Assembly (NCBI GenBank): GCA_036867785.1
Contig: CP145423.1
Location: forward strand, 558,001 to 622,000
Direction of reading: 5' to 3'
Origin: Plasmodiophora brassicae
Taxonomy: Eukaryota; Endomyxa: Phytomyxea; Phytomyxea; Plasmodiophorida
DNA: 64,000 nt
In this document: one piece after another, positions 21,358 to 32,713 of the stretch
How the letters are laid out: each line of letters begins with the position of its first letter
Numbering within the stretch: the first letter of the stretch is position 1
The notes under the pieces: model-generated
Database searches by the model: none
The model's input: only the letters and a program-made list of their open reading frames with translations
What the model was told of the DNA's origin: nothing
Made by a program: the position numbers and the translations under genes

Positions 21358-22557
21358 ATGCCGCCGCGGATCCTGACGATCGGCGAGGGCGACTTCTCGT
21401 TCACGCTGACGATGCTGAGATCGGTGCCGGGGGACGCGCGCCGGATGGTGACGGCGACGTCGTACGACACGAGGGAGGAGGTCGTGGAAAAGTATCCGGA
21501 ATCGGCCGCGGTCCTCGATCGGATTGTGGAACTCGGCGCGCGCGTTGCCCACCGTACGCGGCCAATGCGTTGTGCGCAGCGTGCAGGGCTAATGTCTGGG
21601 CAGGTGTCGACGCCACTGACCTTTGGAGGACCCTGGGCTACGACGATCCGTGTTTCGACCGCGTCATCTTTCATCATCCACACTGTGTATGCCAACACAC
21701 ACACACACACATCTGTCATTCGTTCAGTCGCCTTTTCTGACGCACGTTGTAAACAGGGCGTCGAAGACGCTCAACGCCACCGCATCCTGCTGGCGCATTA
21801 CTTCGCGTCGGCGCTGGATGTCCTAGCGCCGCTCGGCGAGATCGTCGTGTCGCTTGTGGACCGTCAGGCGCAGCGCTGGTCGCTCCTTGAGCAGGCGGAC
21901 AAGTCATCACTGGTGTTAGTAAACGCGGAACCGTTTGGCGATAACCCCGACGACGCCGGGTATCAGCGGCGTCGACACCAGGGCCGTTCGTTCCACTCTG
22001 TTCATCGAGGCAACGAGACGCTCCTGCAAACCAGCATCGAGTTCGTGTTCGCCAGGCGCTCTGACGGCAGGGCGCCTGTCCCGATACCGTCGATCCCTGA
22101 AACGCAGCGGAGGCTGCCGTTCCCGTGCACAACGTGTTCACGGGCGTACGCCACTGAGCAGGGCTTGCGGGAGCACGTTCGCAGCGGCCACCACGCGGGT
22201 CAAGACGCGATACCTGCCTTGGCTTGCGACCAGTGCGGGAAGGGCTTCCGCGGCGAACGTGCCCTGAAATCGCACCAGACCGCCAAGCATGGATCGGATC
22301 CCGATATCAAACCGGATTGGTTCAAGGAACGTGCACCGGCGGTGCCTTCATCAACCCCGGCGGATGGCTCGGTGACGTGCGACGTCTGCCGTTATTCGTT
22401 CCCGAGCGGTCACGAGTTCGACGCGCATCTTCGTGCGCTCGCGCCAGACCCTGTCGTTCGCACCACCTGTCCGCACTGCTCGAAGACCTTCTCGTCACAC
22501 CATTCCATCAGGCAGCACCTCAACTTTTGCCGGGCAAAGCAGACGGACACCCCATAA
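21358..22557 (+). CDS. BMT5-like rRNA uridine methyltransferase with four C2H2 zinc fingers
   Basis: Three exons, 21358-21553, 21604-21686 and 21757-22557 (introns 50 and 70 nt), 359 residues. The first ~200 residues match the BMT5-like (DUF2431) methyltransferase fold: ILTIGEGDFSFTLTML (SAM-binding), VTATSYDTREEV, VDATDLW made by intron 1, and VIFHHPHC made by intron 2. In yeast this family methylates a uridine of 25S rRNA. The C-terminal ~140 residues hold four C2H2-type fingers, for example CTTCSRAYATEQGL and CDQCGKGFRGERAL; the third lacks clean His ligands. The intron 2 region contains a short CA repeat. The start was chosen at MPPRILTIG; an upstream Met at 21280 is less likely. Confidence 0.82.
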   Translation: MPPRILTIGEGDFSFTLTMLRSVPGDARRMVTATSYDTREEVVEKYPESAAVLDRIVELGARVAHRTRPMRCAQRAGLMSGQVSTPLTFGGPWATTIRVSTASSFIIHTVYANTHTHTSVIRSVAFSDARCKQGVEDAQRHRILLAHYFASALDVLAPLGEIVVSLVDRQAQRWSLLEQADKSSLVLVNAEPFGDNPDDAGYQRRRHQGRSFHSVHRGNETLLQTSIEFVFARRSDGRAPVPIPSIPETQRRLPFPCTTCSRAYATEQGLREHVRSGHHAGQDAIPALACDQCGKGFRGERALKSHQTAKHGSDPDIKPDWFKERAPAVPSSTPADGSVTCDVCRYSFPSGHEFDAHLRALAPDPVVRTTCPHCSKTFSSHHSIRQHLNFCRAKQTDTP

Positions 22558-22779
22558 ACTATACTTCGTCAGACACGGGCCCGTTTATCGGCACGTCCAC
22601 TTCGTCAGCACGAAGGCGGCCTGACGACAGGCGTTGCCTGATCCGGAAGACGACGGACCCATGCAACGATATGACTCATGCGGGTGAGTCACACTCACAC
22701 GCGAGTGAGTCGCCTGTCGGTCGGGCATTGCTGACTGGCAGGCGGGAGGTAGCGCTCCCAGGTGGCGCACAACGTTATC

Positions 22780-22974
22780 ATGTGCCCGTACCGCATGGTG
22801 CTGCTTATCATCGCGCTCTGCATGTCGATCTACGGCATCGTCAAATCCATAACGACGAAGAAGGCATCGTCGTCGGACGACGCATCGGGTGCCTACAGCG
22901 TACCGGGCAAGTATGAAGCACTGACCAAGGACCCGGTCGACGTCGTCCCGACCGTGCCGCATGATGAACTCTAA
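22780..22974 (+). CDS. Small single-pass membrane protein
   Basis: 64 residues from MCPYRMVLLIIALCMSIYG. One clear transmembrane helix near the N-terminus is followed by a basic patch (KSITTKK) and an acidic, Ser-rich tail. No family is recognised. The reading frame continues upstream without a Met, and a short upstream coding exon with a 77-nt intron is possible. It converges with the next minus-strand gene. Confidence 0.45.
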   Translation: MCPYRMVLLIIALCMSIYGIVKSITTKKASSSDDASGAYSVPGKYEALTKDPVDVVPTVPHDEL

Positions 22975-23101
22975 CCTAAACCCCCATAGGAGCCATGCAT
23001 TCTACACTTATTTCTTTTTTCGTTTAGCGGAAGCGCGTTTCAGAATCGAATCAACTTTGCTGGATTTTCTGGATTCTCGGGCGCTCTGCCACAGCCAAAC
23101 G

Positions 23102-23404
23102 TTATAAAAATGCAGCAACCTCACTGGCGGGTTCGAACGCGAGCCTGACCGTCTGGCGTTTCGACGCGGATACAGGGCCGCCGACCGATCCCGAGGTCGC
23201 CCGGGCCAGTCGCGTCGACCGCGGGTGCTCCTCGGCGGACGAGTCCGACTCGGACGACGCCGGCGACGCCTGCTTCGGCGCCGAATGCGCGCGCAGCATC
23301 GCCTCCAGCTCGTCGGTCGCCGTCGTCTCCGACGACCGCAGCAACCTCAGCACCTGGGCAACGACCTCGTCGCGGTCCCTCGCCGCCGCCGCCTCATCGG
23401 CCAT
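23102..23404 (-). CDS. Small hydrophilic protein, unknown
   Basis: 100 residues from MADEAAAARDRDEVV. The N-terminal third is a predicted helix (VVAQVLRLLRSSETT, DELEAMLRAH), then a Ser/Glu-rich linker and a basic region. No family is recognised. It is divergent from ARP2, with starts 256 bases apart. The codon bias is like that of its neighbours. Confidence 0.45.
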   Translation of the reverse strand: MADEAAAARDRDEVVAQVLRLLRSSETTATDELEAMLRAHSAPKQASPASSESDSSAEEHPRSTRLARATSGSVGGPVSASKRQTVRLAFEPASEVAAFL

Positions 23405-23660
23405 GTGACGACTTTATACCGCCGCAGTGACGATGTGAGGCACGGGCTGCCACAGCCAGTCGCCGCCACCTCTCCGACACGAAAACATTGCCGGAAATGC
23501 GCGCCTCGTTTTTTTGTTGCACGACTGGGGGGGCCGTCCGACGATTTCTATTTCTGGGACGGTCGCGTTTCTATTTTGCGATCGTGTCAAGAAGGTGTGG
23601 CGGCCCGGCGGCGGAATTGGGCAGACGAACGGACAGTGTGAGCAGCGGGAACGGGTGGGC

Positions 23661-24888
23661 ATGTACGAGAAGACGCCGGTCGTCTGCGACAATGGGACCG
23701 GGTTCGTGAAGGCCGGGTTCGCGGGGTCGAACTTCCCCAAGGTCGTGTTCCCGTCGATGGTCGGGCGGCCGCTGCTGCGCTACGAGGAGAAGGTGTCCAA
23801 TATCGAGATCAAGGATGTCATGTGCGGCGACGAGTGCGCCCAGCTGCGGTCGATGCTGGAGTGTTCGTACCCGGTCGAGAACGGCATCGTGCGGAACTGG
23901 GACGACATGCAGCATCTGTGGAATTACACGTTCTACGAGCGTCTGCAGATCGACCCGTCCGAGCACAAGATCATGCTGACGGAGCCGCCGCTGAACCCGA
24001 AGGCGAACCGCGAACTATTCCTTCAGCACATGTTCGAGACGTACGGGTTCGCCGGATGCAAGGTGTCCATCCAGGCCGTCCTCGTCCTGTACGCGCAGGG
24101 CCTGCTGACCGGCGTCGTTGTCGATTCCGGTGATGGCGTGACGCACATCGTCCCCGTGTACGATGGCGTCTGCCCGCAGAACCTCATCCGGCGTCTGGAC
24201 GTCGCCGGCCGGCACATGACCCGGTACCTGATCAAGCTCCTGCAGCTGCGCGGGTACAACCTGAACAGGAGCGCCGATTTCGAGACGGTCCGGCAGATCA
24301 AGGAGGCGTGCTGCTTCGTCGGGTACGACCTGGAAGTCGAACAGAAGCTCGCCCTGGAGACGACCACGCTGGTGCAGACGTACGAGCTGCCGGACGGGCG
24401 CGTCATCAAGATTGGACAGGAAAGGTTCGTCGCGGACGGGGCCATCTCTCGTGCGGTTCGGGCCGGCGCATGACTCCTCCGTTCTCCTCAGGTACCAGGC
24501 GCCGGAGGTCCTGTTCCGACCATCGCTGATCGACGCCGAGAGTGCCGGAATCGCCGACATGCTGTTCGACACGATCAACGCGGCCGACGTCGACCTGCGG
24601 TCCGAATTCTACAAGCACATTGTCCTGTCGGGCGGGTCGACCATGTACCCGGGCCTGCCGACGCGCCTGGAGAAGGAGATCAAGGCCCGGTACCTGAAGG
24701 ACGTGCTGAACGGCGACGAGAGCCGCCTGGCGAAGTTCAAGCTGCGCATCGAGGACCCGCCGCGCCGCAAGCACATGGTGTTCCTGGGCGGGTCCGTCCT
24801 CGCCGACATCATGAAGGACCGCGACGAGTTCTGGATCTCCAAACAGGAGTACCAGGAGTACGGCGCCGCCATCCTCCAACGCAAATAG
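23661..24888 (+). CDS. ARP2: Actin-related protein 2
   Basis: Two exons, 23661-24424 and 24492-24888 (67-nt intron), 386 residues, close to the usual ~390. It starts [20 protein letters not shown], with the actin-family phosphate-1 loop. It continues with the ARP2-specific [14 protein letters not shown], the second phosphate loop [17 protein letters not shown] and [16 protein letters not shown]. The C-terminus [11 protein letters not shown] is typical. It is a subunit of the Arp2/3 complex that nucleates branched actin filaments. The splice joins GQER to YQAPEVLF, as expected for the family. Confidence 0.96.
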
Positions 24889-24959
24889 AATTAAACGACG
24901 AACACCTGATACGTTCCACGCGTTTATAGCAGAACCGGTGCACGGTTTACGCAAGCGGG

Positions 24960-25505
24960 TTAGACGCAGGTGGCGCCGTTCTGCTGCGCGTACAGGCAGC
25001 TGGACAGGAAGATGCAGGCGTGGCTCATCCCGGTGGTCTTCACCTGGTACGCGTTGCAGGCGGGCTGGCTCTTGCAGGACGATTCGCAGTCGACCGTGGC
25101 GCCGGCCGTCCCGATGATGCAATTGGTGGCGTCGGCGACGGCGTCCTTGCAGTTGGACAGCAGGACGCAGGAGTGGCCCATACCCGTCGAGAACTCGCGG
25201 AACGAGCGGCATCCCGAGGTCGACATGCACGCGTCGATGCAGTTGGAGGTGGCGCCCGTCTGCCCGACGATGCAGGTGAGGTCGGGTGCGGCACAGTAGT
25301 CGGACAGCCGGCAGGAATGCCCCTGCTTGGCGAACGCCTGGCAGCCGGGGCTGGCCAGGCACTGCTCCAGGCAATCACTCGTCATGGGGGTGCCGGCCGC
25401 AGTCGATGCCAGCCCGACCAGGGCAGCGGCCAGCTTCTTGACGGGGATCGCCGCCGACGCGCCCAGCAGCGCCACCGCCAACACAACCGCCACCGTCAAC
25501 TTCAT
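24960..25505 (-). CDS. Secreted cysteine-rich PAN/apple-like protein
   Basis: 181 residues with a clean signal peptide (MKLTVAVVLAVALLGASA). The mature part has three related ~45-residue modules with repeated Cys spacing: DCLEQCLASPGCQAF, NCIDACMSTSGCRSF and DCESSCKSQPACNAY. Each is followed by HSCxLSxxC-like and C-I-x-G-x-x-G-A-T segments. This resembles PAN/apple folds, which bind carbohydrate or protein. It is likely an extracellular or cell-wall protein, and in a parasite it would be a candidate secreted effector. No transmembrane segment is seen beyond the signal. Confidence 0.7.
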   Translation of the reverse strand: MKLTVAVVLAVALLGASAAIPVKKLAAALVGLASTAAGTPMTSDCLEQCLASPGCQAFAKQGHSCRLSDYCAAPDLTCIVGQTGATSNCIDACMSTSGCRSFREFSTGMGHSCVLLSNCKDAVADATNCIIGTAGATVDCESSCKSQPACNAYQVKTTGMSHACIFLSSCLYAQQNGATCV

Positions 25506-25699
25506 CGTCGTCGCTCGGCAATGTGGCGTCGTGCCGCGGGGGTCGACCAGGCGCCCAAACGGGGCGCCCTGCGGGGACGTGACCGAACGTTCTTCCGCGC
25601 GGGTCGGGATCTCCCCGTCCAGCTCCCTGCGGACGAGTTCAGACTGAACTGGAGGGCATAGACGTGAGCAGGGCCGCTTAGGAACACGTATCGTGGTCA

Positions 25700-27507
25700 T
25701 CACGACATTACACGTGGCTTCCGGTCCAGCATGATGGCTGTCAGGAAACATGTTCTGCAGCACGTAATCGCCCCACGCCAACAAGCAGCAGAGTGTATTC
25801 CGTTGGGTGGCAACGGTGGGTTCGCAGGATCCGGGACGTTAGCATTCGATGGCGGCGGAGCCAGGCAGGCCCCACATACGACCGAATGCAAGCAGGGACC
25901 CGCTCGGCATCGTAGCGAACGGATGACAGACGGGGTTCCCGGCGAGCACCCTGCACGTTGTACGCCGTCACAATTCGACACGAACCCCATGGCGATGAAC
26001 AAGAGCGATAGGCTTATGTACAGTTTCTTCAGCGACGTCAGCCCAGCGAATGCGCCACCTTCAATCGTCCGGATACGATTGCAGTCCAACCATCTGTGCA
26101 GAGATCATCACGTCTGCATGCATGTTTGGATCGAGGCGGGCATGGTCCGCCCTGCAGATGACGTACAGTTCGGCCAGCGACGACATCCCACAGAACATGC
26201 CTATCTCGACCGACGCGATGTGATTGTACGACAGTGACCTGTCCAGTTTCCGGTCGATTATCACCATGATAGCACATCGACACAAATCGTACAATTTGAA
26301 TAGGGACGCCATCCCTGCGAAGGCCCCTTTATCGATGGATTCGATGCGGTTGTTCTGCAACCATCTGCAGACGTACGTAGCAGGCGACTGGTTAATCGTC
26401 TTGGGTTGGCACACCTGAGCAATGCTGCACAGTACAGGTTGGTGAGCGATGGCATTCCGTCGAACATGCCCTTCTTGATCGACACGATATGGTTCAACAT
26501 CAACCATCTGTGACCACGTGTCCAGGCGCCGTCGGCGTTTCGATTGACGTCGCTGCCGCTGATACGTACAATTCGCTGAGTGACGACATCCCACTGAACG
26601 CCCTGTTGTCGATAGATTCGATGCGGTTGCTGTACAACCAACTGGACAGGACAGTATTGATCGTGTCGCAGGATTGTAAACACTCGCGACAGACGACACG
26701 TACAGCATGTCTAGAGACGACAAGCCGTCAAACATGCCCTTCTTGATCGAACCGATGAGATTGTCCGTCAGCCACCTAATGTGGAAGCGTTCAGTCGATG
26801 TAAACTATTTGGCTTGCTTGAGGCGCACAGGCTGTGTAGCGATGACAACCCGTCGAAGGACGCTTCGCCAATAACCTCGATGCGATTGTGGTCCAAGAAC
26901 CTGCGTGCACGCAGCTGAAGGCAGAACCCCGGCAGGGCTAACAATGAAGGACGATACAGCGAATCGAGTAACGGCATCCCAAGCAGCATGCCCTTCTCGA
27001 CGGACGCGATATGGTTGTGCGACAGCCGCCTGTGCATGTGGACGTTTGAGCAGGTCGCTATCTGGAGCGCCTCACAGCCAAACAGTGTGGTCAGCGCGGA
27101 CAGGCCATGGAACGCCCCGGGCGATATGAACTGGATCTGGTTCTTCCGCAAATCGCTGTGACCATAGGTCATCTTCGAAGGGCGCACGATATTCAGCAGG
27201 TAATCCTACGAACATGCGCGACACATTCTCGAATCGGATGAACGCCTGACTAGAAAGGGATGAGATCCCGCGGCCAGCCAGATCCCTGAACAGCAGGGGG
27301 TTAGAGGACGTGCCGCCACTGGACCGCTAACGTTGCATACAGGTCAGGCAGATATCCAACAGAGGCGTCAGCGAACGACTCCAGTACGTTTCGAACGTCG
27401 GTGACCATCGCACAATGGGCAGGCACGAAGCTGGACGTCGACGGTAGTAGCCAGAGCAGGTAGATCACAAACGGCAGCGTGGCAAACGCGCCAGTAGCCT
27501 GCAGCAT
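25700..27507 (-). CDS. Secreted leucine-rich-repeat protein, about one LRR per exon (boundaries partly unresolved)
   Basis: The minus strand starts at 27507 with MLQATGAFATLPFVIYLLWL, a signal-peptide-like segment. Downstream in different frames lie at least seven ~24-residue LRRs, for example LRKNQIQFISPGAFHGLSAL, LSHNHIASVEKGMLLGM, LDHNRIEVIGEASFDGLSSL, LTDNLIGSIKKGMFDGLSSL, LQNNRIESIDKGAFAGMASL and CNRIRTIEGGAFAGLTSLKKL. Each sits in its own short open stretch bounded by GT/AG-like sequence, so each repeat appears to be one exon. The pattern is the typical extracellular LRR with GAF.GL spacing. The C-terminal end near 25,700 is not resolved, and individual introns were not all placed. A degenerate repeat near 26,600 may be a broken exon. 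Confidence 0.6.
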
Positions 27508-27908
27508 GGCGAACAGGATCGATCTTGCGCGCGCCCGTGCGTCCAGGCAGCGAGTCTGTCGACGATCTGGCTGGGTGCGGCCCTCGGGAACAGCAACGCT
27601 CGGCGCAATGGCGCGCCAGCCAGGCAGAAACCCGGGCCCAAACTGAAACGCCGGCTCGGCGGAAGTCCGCCCCGGGGCGAGTTGCAGGTACGAACGTATC
27701 AGGCCGCTGACCAGTCTGCCGCCCAGTGACTTGCGCAGCGTGACGCTGCCGACGGTAACGCGTCGACGGCTGCAGACAACACGCCACTGTGCAGAGCTAC
27801 CTACCTACGTCGTACGCGTTGTCGTACTAAGAATAAACCGGTGCCGTCGCTCACTGTGGATGTGTCGTCTGTGCCATCGGGGGCGACGTGGCATTTTCGT
27901 TTTTGTCG

Positions 27909-29837
27909 ATGGTGGGCGATGACGATGCGGCGGCGGGTGTGACGGTGGCCGACGCGGCGTCGGCCGTGGAGCGCCTGCTGGACGAGCTGGCCGACGTCCA
28001 GCGGCACGATTTCGGCGCCGGTCGGGACGAGCGGACGCGGGCGACCGCGAGTGCGGCGCGCGCCGTGCTCGACCGGGTGCGGGCCGTGTCGCCGAAGGAC
28101 GACGCCAGGTTGGCGTACTGGCACGGCAAGCTGCGGACCCATGCCAGCGAGGCATTCGACCAGGCAGCGGTCGAATATCTTCAGGTCGCCGTTCCGTTTG
28201 AGATCGGCATTTGGACCTGAATGGGTCGTACACGCAGAACGCTGTGCGGCAGGATCCGGCGCTCTACGACGCCTGGAATTGCCTGGGCGAATGCTACTGG
28301 AAGAAGCGAGATATGCCATCCGCGCGTTCCTGCTTCGAATCCGCCATTGCACATGTACGTGCACCGGGCGTGTCATGGGGTCACCAGTTATGGAACCGCG
28401 TCTCGGTAGAACCCGAATCCAAGGTCGTACCAGAACCTGTCGATCGTCATACGCTCGTCGGCGTCGAAGCTGTGTAAGCGCGTCTCGTGAATTGACTGGA
28501 CGTGCTCCCGATAATCTCCACTCGTAGCGCCGGGTCCTGAAGTCTTGGAGAGCGTCGAGGCGTCGCGGATGGCGCTCAAGCTAGACGTTCGAGACGGGCA
28601 TTCCTGGTGTAAGCCGGCGATGCTAGCACGGTCGCTCGTATTTCGCTGACCGTCCAGCAGACCTGTTCGGGAACGCAATGCTATCAAAGTTTTTCCTCGC
28701 GTCGCATGATCCTGCGGATCTGAGCTCTGCCTTCAAGGCATACCAGAAAGCCGTACGGGAGGGGGTTGGTCACGTGCGCCGTCAACGTGCTGACGTTTGT
28801 CGGTCCCAGGAGGCGGCACTTGTCCATTCGTCATCGAACAACCCGGACATGTACTTCAATCGGGCAACTGTACCCCTGTTGATTGCGTCACAAATGTTAG
28901 CAGGGTTGTTGGCTAACGCGCGTTTCCGCAGGCGCGATGGTACATGGAGGATTATTCCCTTGCCATCCAAGACTTCTCCAAAGCCGCGTCTCTGGATCCA
29001 TCGTTGACCATTGCTGCCGACCACATCGCCGAAATTGAGAGCTTTGTCAGTCGGCTCGTTCGACAGATCGCATCGAGACGGGGGACAGCAAAACCCAAAT
29101 CGCCAACGGACCCCGAAACGACGTACACCATGATTCGCGCCCAGTACCCGAACAGGTTGCCCGCGTTTCCAGGGCCCGGATCAACGTCAGATGCCGTGCA
29201 GAAATGGTCGCAAGCGGTCCAGGCGGGATGCGAGGGTCTGCCGAAGGATCGTCGCGCCCAGCTTCTCCACGCTACGTCCCATCTTGTCGCGAAACAGGTC
29301 GGCGCGCTTGGATGTCTGGGCACACGCTTCTGAACGTGGCACGCAGCTCAGTGCGGGTCGGCCAATGCTGCAGCTGGCGTCATTGCCGACCAATGGGCAA
29401 CCGACTCGTGGCCTACTCTGCCTGGAAATGAGCGTCTCCGTGTTCCGGAAACGGGGCATTCCATGGTGCGTAATCTGAGCGGTTCCCCCCGCATTCCTAT
29501 TTGGTTAACGGATCTGCCCGTAGCACTATGGTCTGCGTGTCGGGCCAGGAAGCCGTTGCTGTCAGCGTCTACCACACTACCAGCGATGCCTTGGGCACAA
29601 TTCGCCCTGGCGATCCAGTTTTCATCGTCGATCCAATCGCAAGGACGGTCGAAGTTGTCATTCAGGACAGGGTATCGCGCGTTCTGTCGTTTCGGATGCG
29701 GACGCAGGGTGTGTTGATTCCCACTGCAGCCTGTATCGTACCCGTGCATTCAAGTCAAGGACCCGCGAACTCTGATTGCTGGACCGGCCCCGTTTGCTCC
29801 CGTGCATCCACAGCTACGCTTCGACAACCAACCCTAA
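27909..29837 (+). CDS. TTC5: TTC5/STRAP-like TPR protein
   Basis: Multi-exon. Resolved exons are 27909-28184, 28238-28354, 28410-28473, 28528-28608, 28661-28752, 28810-28869 and 28932 onward; later exons are only partly resolved, with a likely intron at 29466-29523 and a stop near 29837. The order matches TTC5: an N-terminal helix, AVRQDPALYDAWNCLGECYW, NLSIVIRSS, LDVRDGHSWYLFGNAML, NPDMYFNRA, and a C-terminal OB-fold part (EAVAVSVYHTT, GDPVFIVDP). In animals TTC5 is a p300/stress cofactor and directs tubulin mRNA decay on ribosomes. Introns are 52-62 nt. The start is MVGDDDAA. Confidence 0.82.
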
Positions 29838-29970
29838 CGCAAGGACCCATCTTGCGCGTTAGCCCGCCACAAGCAAGTGGTGCATCTCTTTTTACATTCT
29901 CCGCTGCAGTCGATATAATCTGGATCGCGCGCCCGCTCGCGTAGCTGCTAGAGCCTGCGATCACCCACCT

Positions 29971-32590
29971 TTAGGGCTGTGCCGCTGCCAGCTTCTCGTC
30001 TCGTTTCATCTGTCGCCTCTGCTCTCGCTCCCGTTGCTCGGCTTTGCGCCTCTTACGCTGTGCGTCCCCATGGTCAGTGCAGCGCCACTGGCAACGTTCC
30101 CGGTCGTCTTACCGCCGTGCAGCAGAGGCAATGGTAAATGCTGCTCCACCAGGTACCGAATATGTACAGCGTAGAGAACAGCAACCTGAAAGCGTTGAAG
30201 GCGAGGAAGATGATGAGGAAGGTGTCGAGGAAGAGCTGGAAGTCGACGTTGTCAAGCGACATGACGATGCCCGCGTAGAGGGCGTTGGACGCGACCCAGC
30301 CGATGACGAGATAGCTGCGAAAAATCTTGAACCTCGACTCGGTCTCTCGCAGCTCCCGCCGCCGCCGTTCCATCTCGGCCTCGGCCACTTCGCGCTCGTA
30401 TCTGTTGGTTTTGTGACTCAGGGCCTGCTCGACGCCTTTGGTGCCCCAACTGATATCGTGGATGTTGCCTTAGGGCGCTGTCGTCAGTGACCGAGGAGCG
30501 GCCTGCACGCGCGCGCGCACGCCCCCTTACAGAATGAGTAGATGGGGAACGAGATCAGGAAGGTCGGCAGCATGAAGAAGTATTGCAGCATGGACGCTGC
30601 GACCGGCAAAAGCTCCCCGTGGAGAACGGCGGCGACGATGTACGACGCGACGCTGCCCAGCGCCCCTGCCACACCCTTCGGGTCCACCGACTGGTTGGTG
30701 CCGTTGCTTTGGAACACGGCGCTGATCGACATGCCGACGGTGAACGCGAAGAACACGGCGTATCCGATGGTGCACAGGAAGTACATCAGCTCCACCTGGT
30801 GCGGTTTGTTGCCCATGGCCAGCACGACCTGGATGATGGTGATGTACATGAACAGTATGTTCAGGACGCTGTACACGAGGTCGGACGCGTGGTTGACGGT
30901 GGTCGGCGCCGCTGCGAAGTGGAACATCAGGTAGAAGTTGCCGGCGATGAACCAGGTCAGCACGAGCGATGCCGCGTAGAACGCGAACAGGATCGACATG
31001 CGCGCCTTGAACAGCAGCGAATGGCTGGACGCGCGCCAGAATTGCTGGAAGTTGGCGATCACGTAGATCGTTGCGAACAGGGACCCTGGCGTCGGCAGAA
31101 CGGTCAGGTGTGGCCCCAAGGCGCGCGTACGTCCAGGGCACGGACCGTTCAGCCATCGGCGACGCTGCCGGATCAGGGATGTCAGCCGCTCAGGGACATC
31201 GGTGGCCGCGATCGAGTTCTTCACGTAGCGCAGCGTCCAGGCGGTGTCCTTGCGGGCGAGCACCTCGAAGCACAGGATGCGATCTTCGGCCAGGTACATG
31301 TTGCCGAGGAACGGGCCTGCGGGAAGGGGCGTTGGCGTCTCCGAATCAGGCACAGAAGGGCCGGGGCATTGGACCGACCGAGGTCCTTGGGCGGCGTGTT
31401 GATCTGCTTGAAGTACTTGCCGAGCGGGTGCCCCTCGATCGCCTCGTACCGGTACGCGGAGAACGCCCCGGGCAGCACGCTGATGAAGCCGAACCACGAC
31501 TCCATGGACTTGTCGAGGATCGTCGCGATCTTGTACTCGAACTGCTGCGCTGCCACCCAGGGGTTGACGTGCGCCGACCCTGTGCCCGACACGCGTCGCT
31601 CGGTAAACGTTGCATGGGTGGGCGCGCCCCACACACGTACCCTGCGTCGTGATCTCCCCGCAGCACCCGCCGACCTGCGGGTCCTCCTCCATCGCCTCGT
31701 ACAACCGCCAGATCGCGTCCCGATCGGGCTTTGTGCCGACGTCGATCAGGAACGTGTACTTTGGGCGTACCTGGGCGGCGAACGCGTTGAAGAACCACCC
31801 TGGGGCACCAACCGGCAAAGGTCAGCGTCGTCCCCGCAGGTCGCTGTCTGTCCCGTGTGTCGTACGGTGCGAATCGAGCTTGCCGCCGTTGTCCTCTTTC
31901 AGGGCGAACGCCATCTGCAGCGGCTTGTGCTTGGACTGGATCGAGCTCTGGAAGAGGACGGTGTTCTCGAACAGGTGCATCGTGATGTCGTCGCTGGCCT
32001 CCAGGGCCTCCAGCATGTGGTCGCCGTTGAACAGGCCCATGTCGTTCAGGAACTTGAGCGTGTGCGCGTTGCACTGCCGGCGCCCGTCGCTGACGAGGAC
32101 GACCTGGAACTCCTTCCACGCCTGCTTCCCGAGCTTCTCCACGAACAGGTCCAGGTTGCGGCAGACGCCCTTGAGCGTGCGCTCGAGCTCGCCGGGCCCC
32201 TCGTTGTACATCGTGATGACGATCAGCGACTTGACCGCGTACTTGCGCTCGACGGTCCTCAGCAGGTAATTCTCGGCGAACGTCTCCGGCGTGCACGTCA
32301 CCGGCAGGTACCGCAGGTCGAAATCCTTGATGTGCGGCTTGCCCATCGGGCCCTGTTCGCCCAGGTCAGCGCGCGCGCCCCCACCACACACAAGTCGGCC
32401 GCCGCCGCCGTCGCACCCTGTGCCTCTCGGTATCGCGGTCGATCAGCGTGTACCGCGGCGCCAGCGGGTCGAAGTCGTCGTCGTCGTCGTCGCCGTCGTC
32501 GCGGCTGTCCACCCGGCTGGACTCATTGTCGGTGGCGCCCTCGACCGGCCCCGTGAACGCCTTGCTGCTGGCCTCGAGATGCTCGGCCAT
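29971..32590 (-). CDS. Chitin synthase 1 (multi-exon)
   Basis: Eight exons: 32590-32417, 32352-31866, 31799-31641, 31579-31379, 31316-31146, 31085-30531, 30468-30113 and 30057-29971 (introns 55-66 nt), 729 residues. GT2 chitin synthase motifs appear in order: [55 protein letters not shown] and QRRRWLNG. At least six C-terminal membrane helices follow. The N-terminus is acidic (Asp run) and the C-terminus is a charged coiled-coil-like tail. The enzyme polymerises UDP-GlcNAc into chitin at the membrane. There is no myosin motor. It converges with TTC5, whose end is about 130 bases away. Confidence 0.94.
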
Positions 32591-32713
32591 CGTATCGTAT
32601 GCCGACGGTGGGGGGAGGGCACGCGACCACCTCCCCTCCAAAGTATCGTCCGATCGGATCTTTCGTCACCCGAACCCCCCCTCCCCGTGATCTGTATTAC
32701 AACACCACCCTGA

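Noticed and set aside
30583-32556. 657-residue plus-strand open frame
   Set aside because: It lies antisense to chitin synthase 1 across several introns. High GC keeps the opposite frame open, and its content (His/Gln/Val-Asp-Glu strings) mirrors the real gene.
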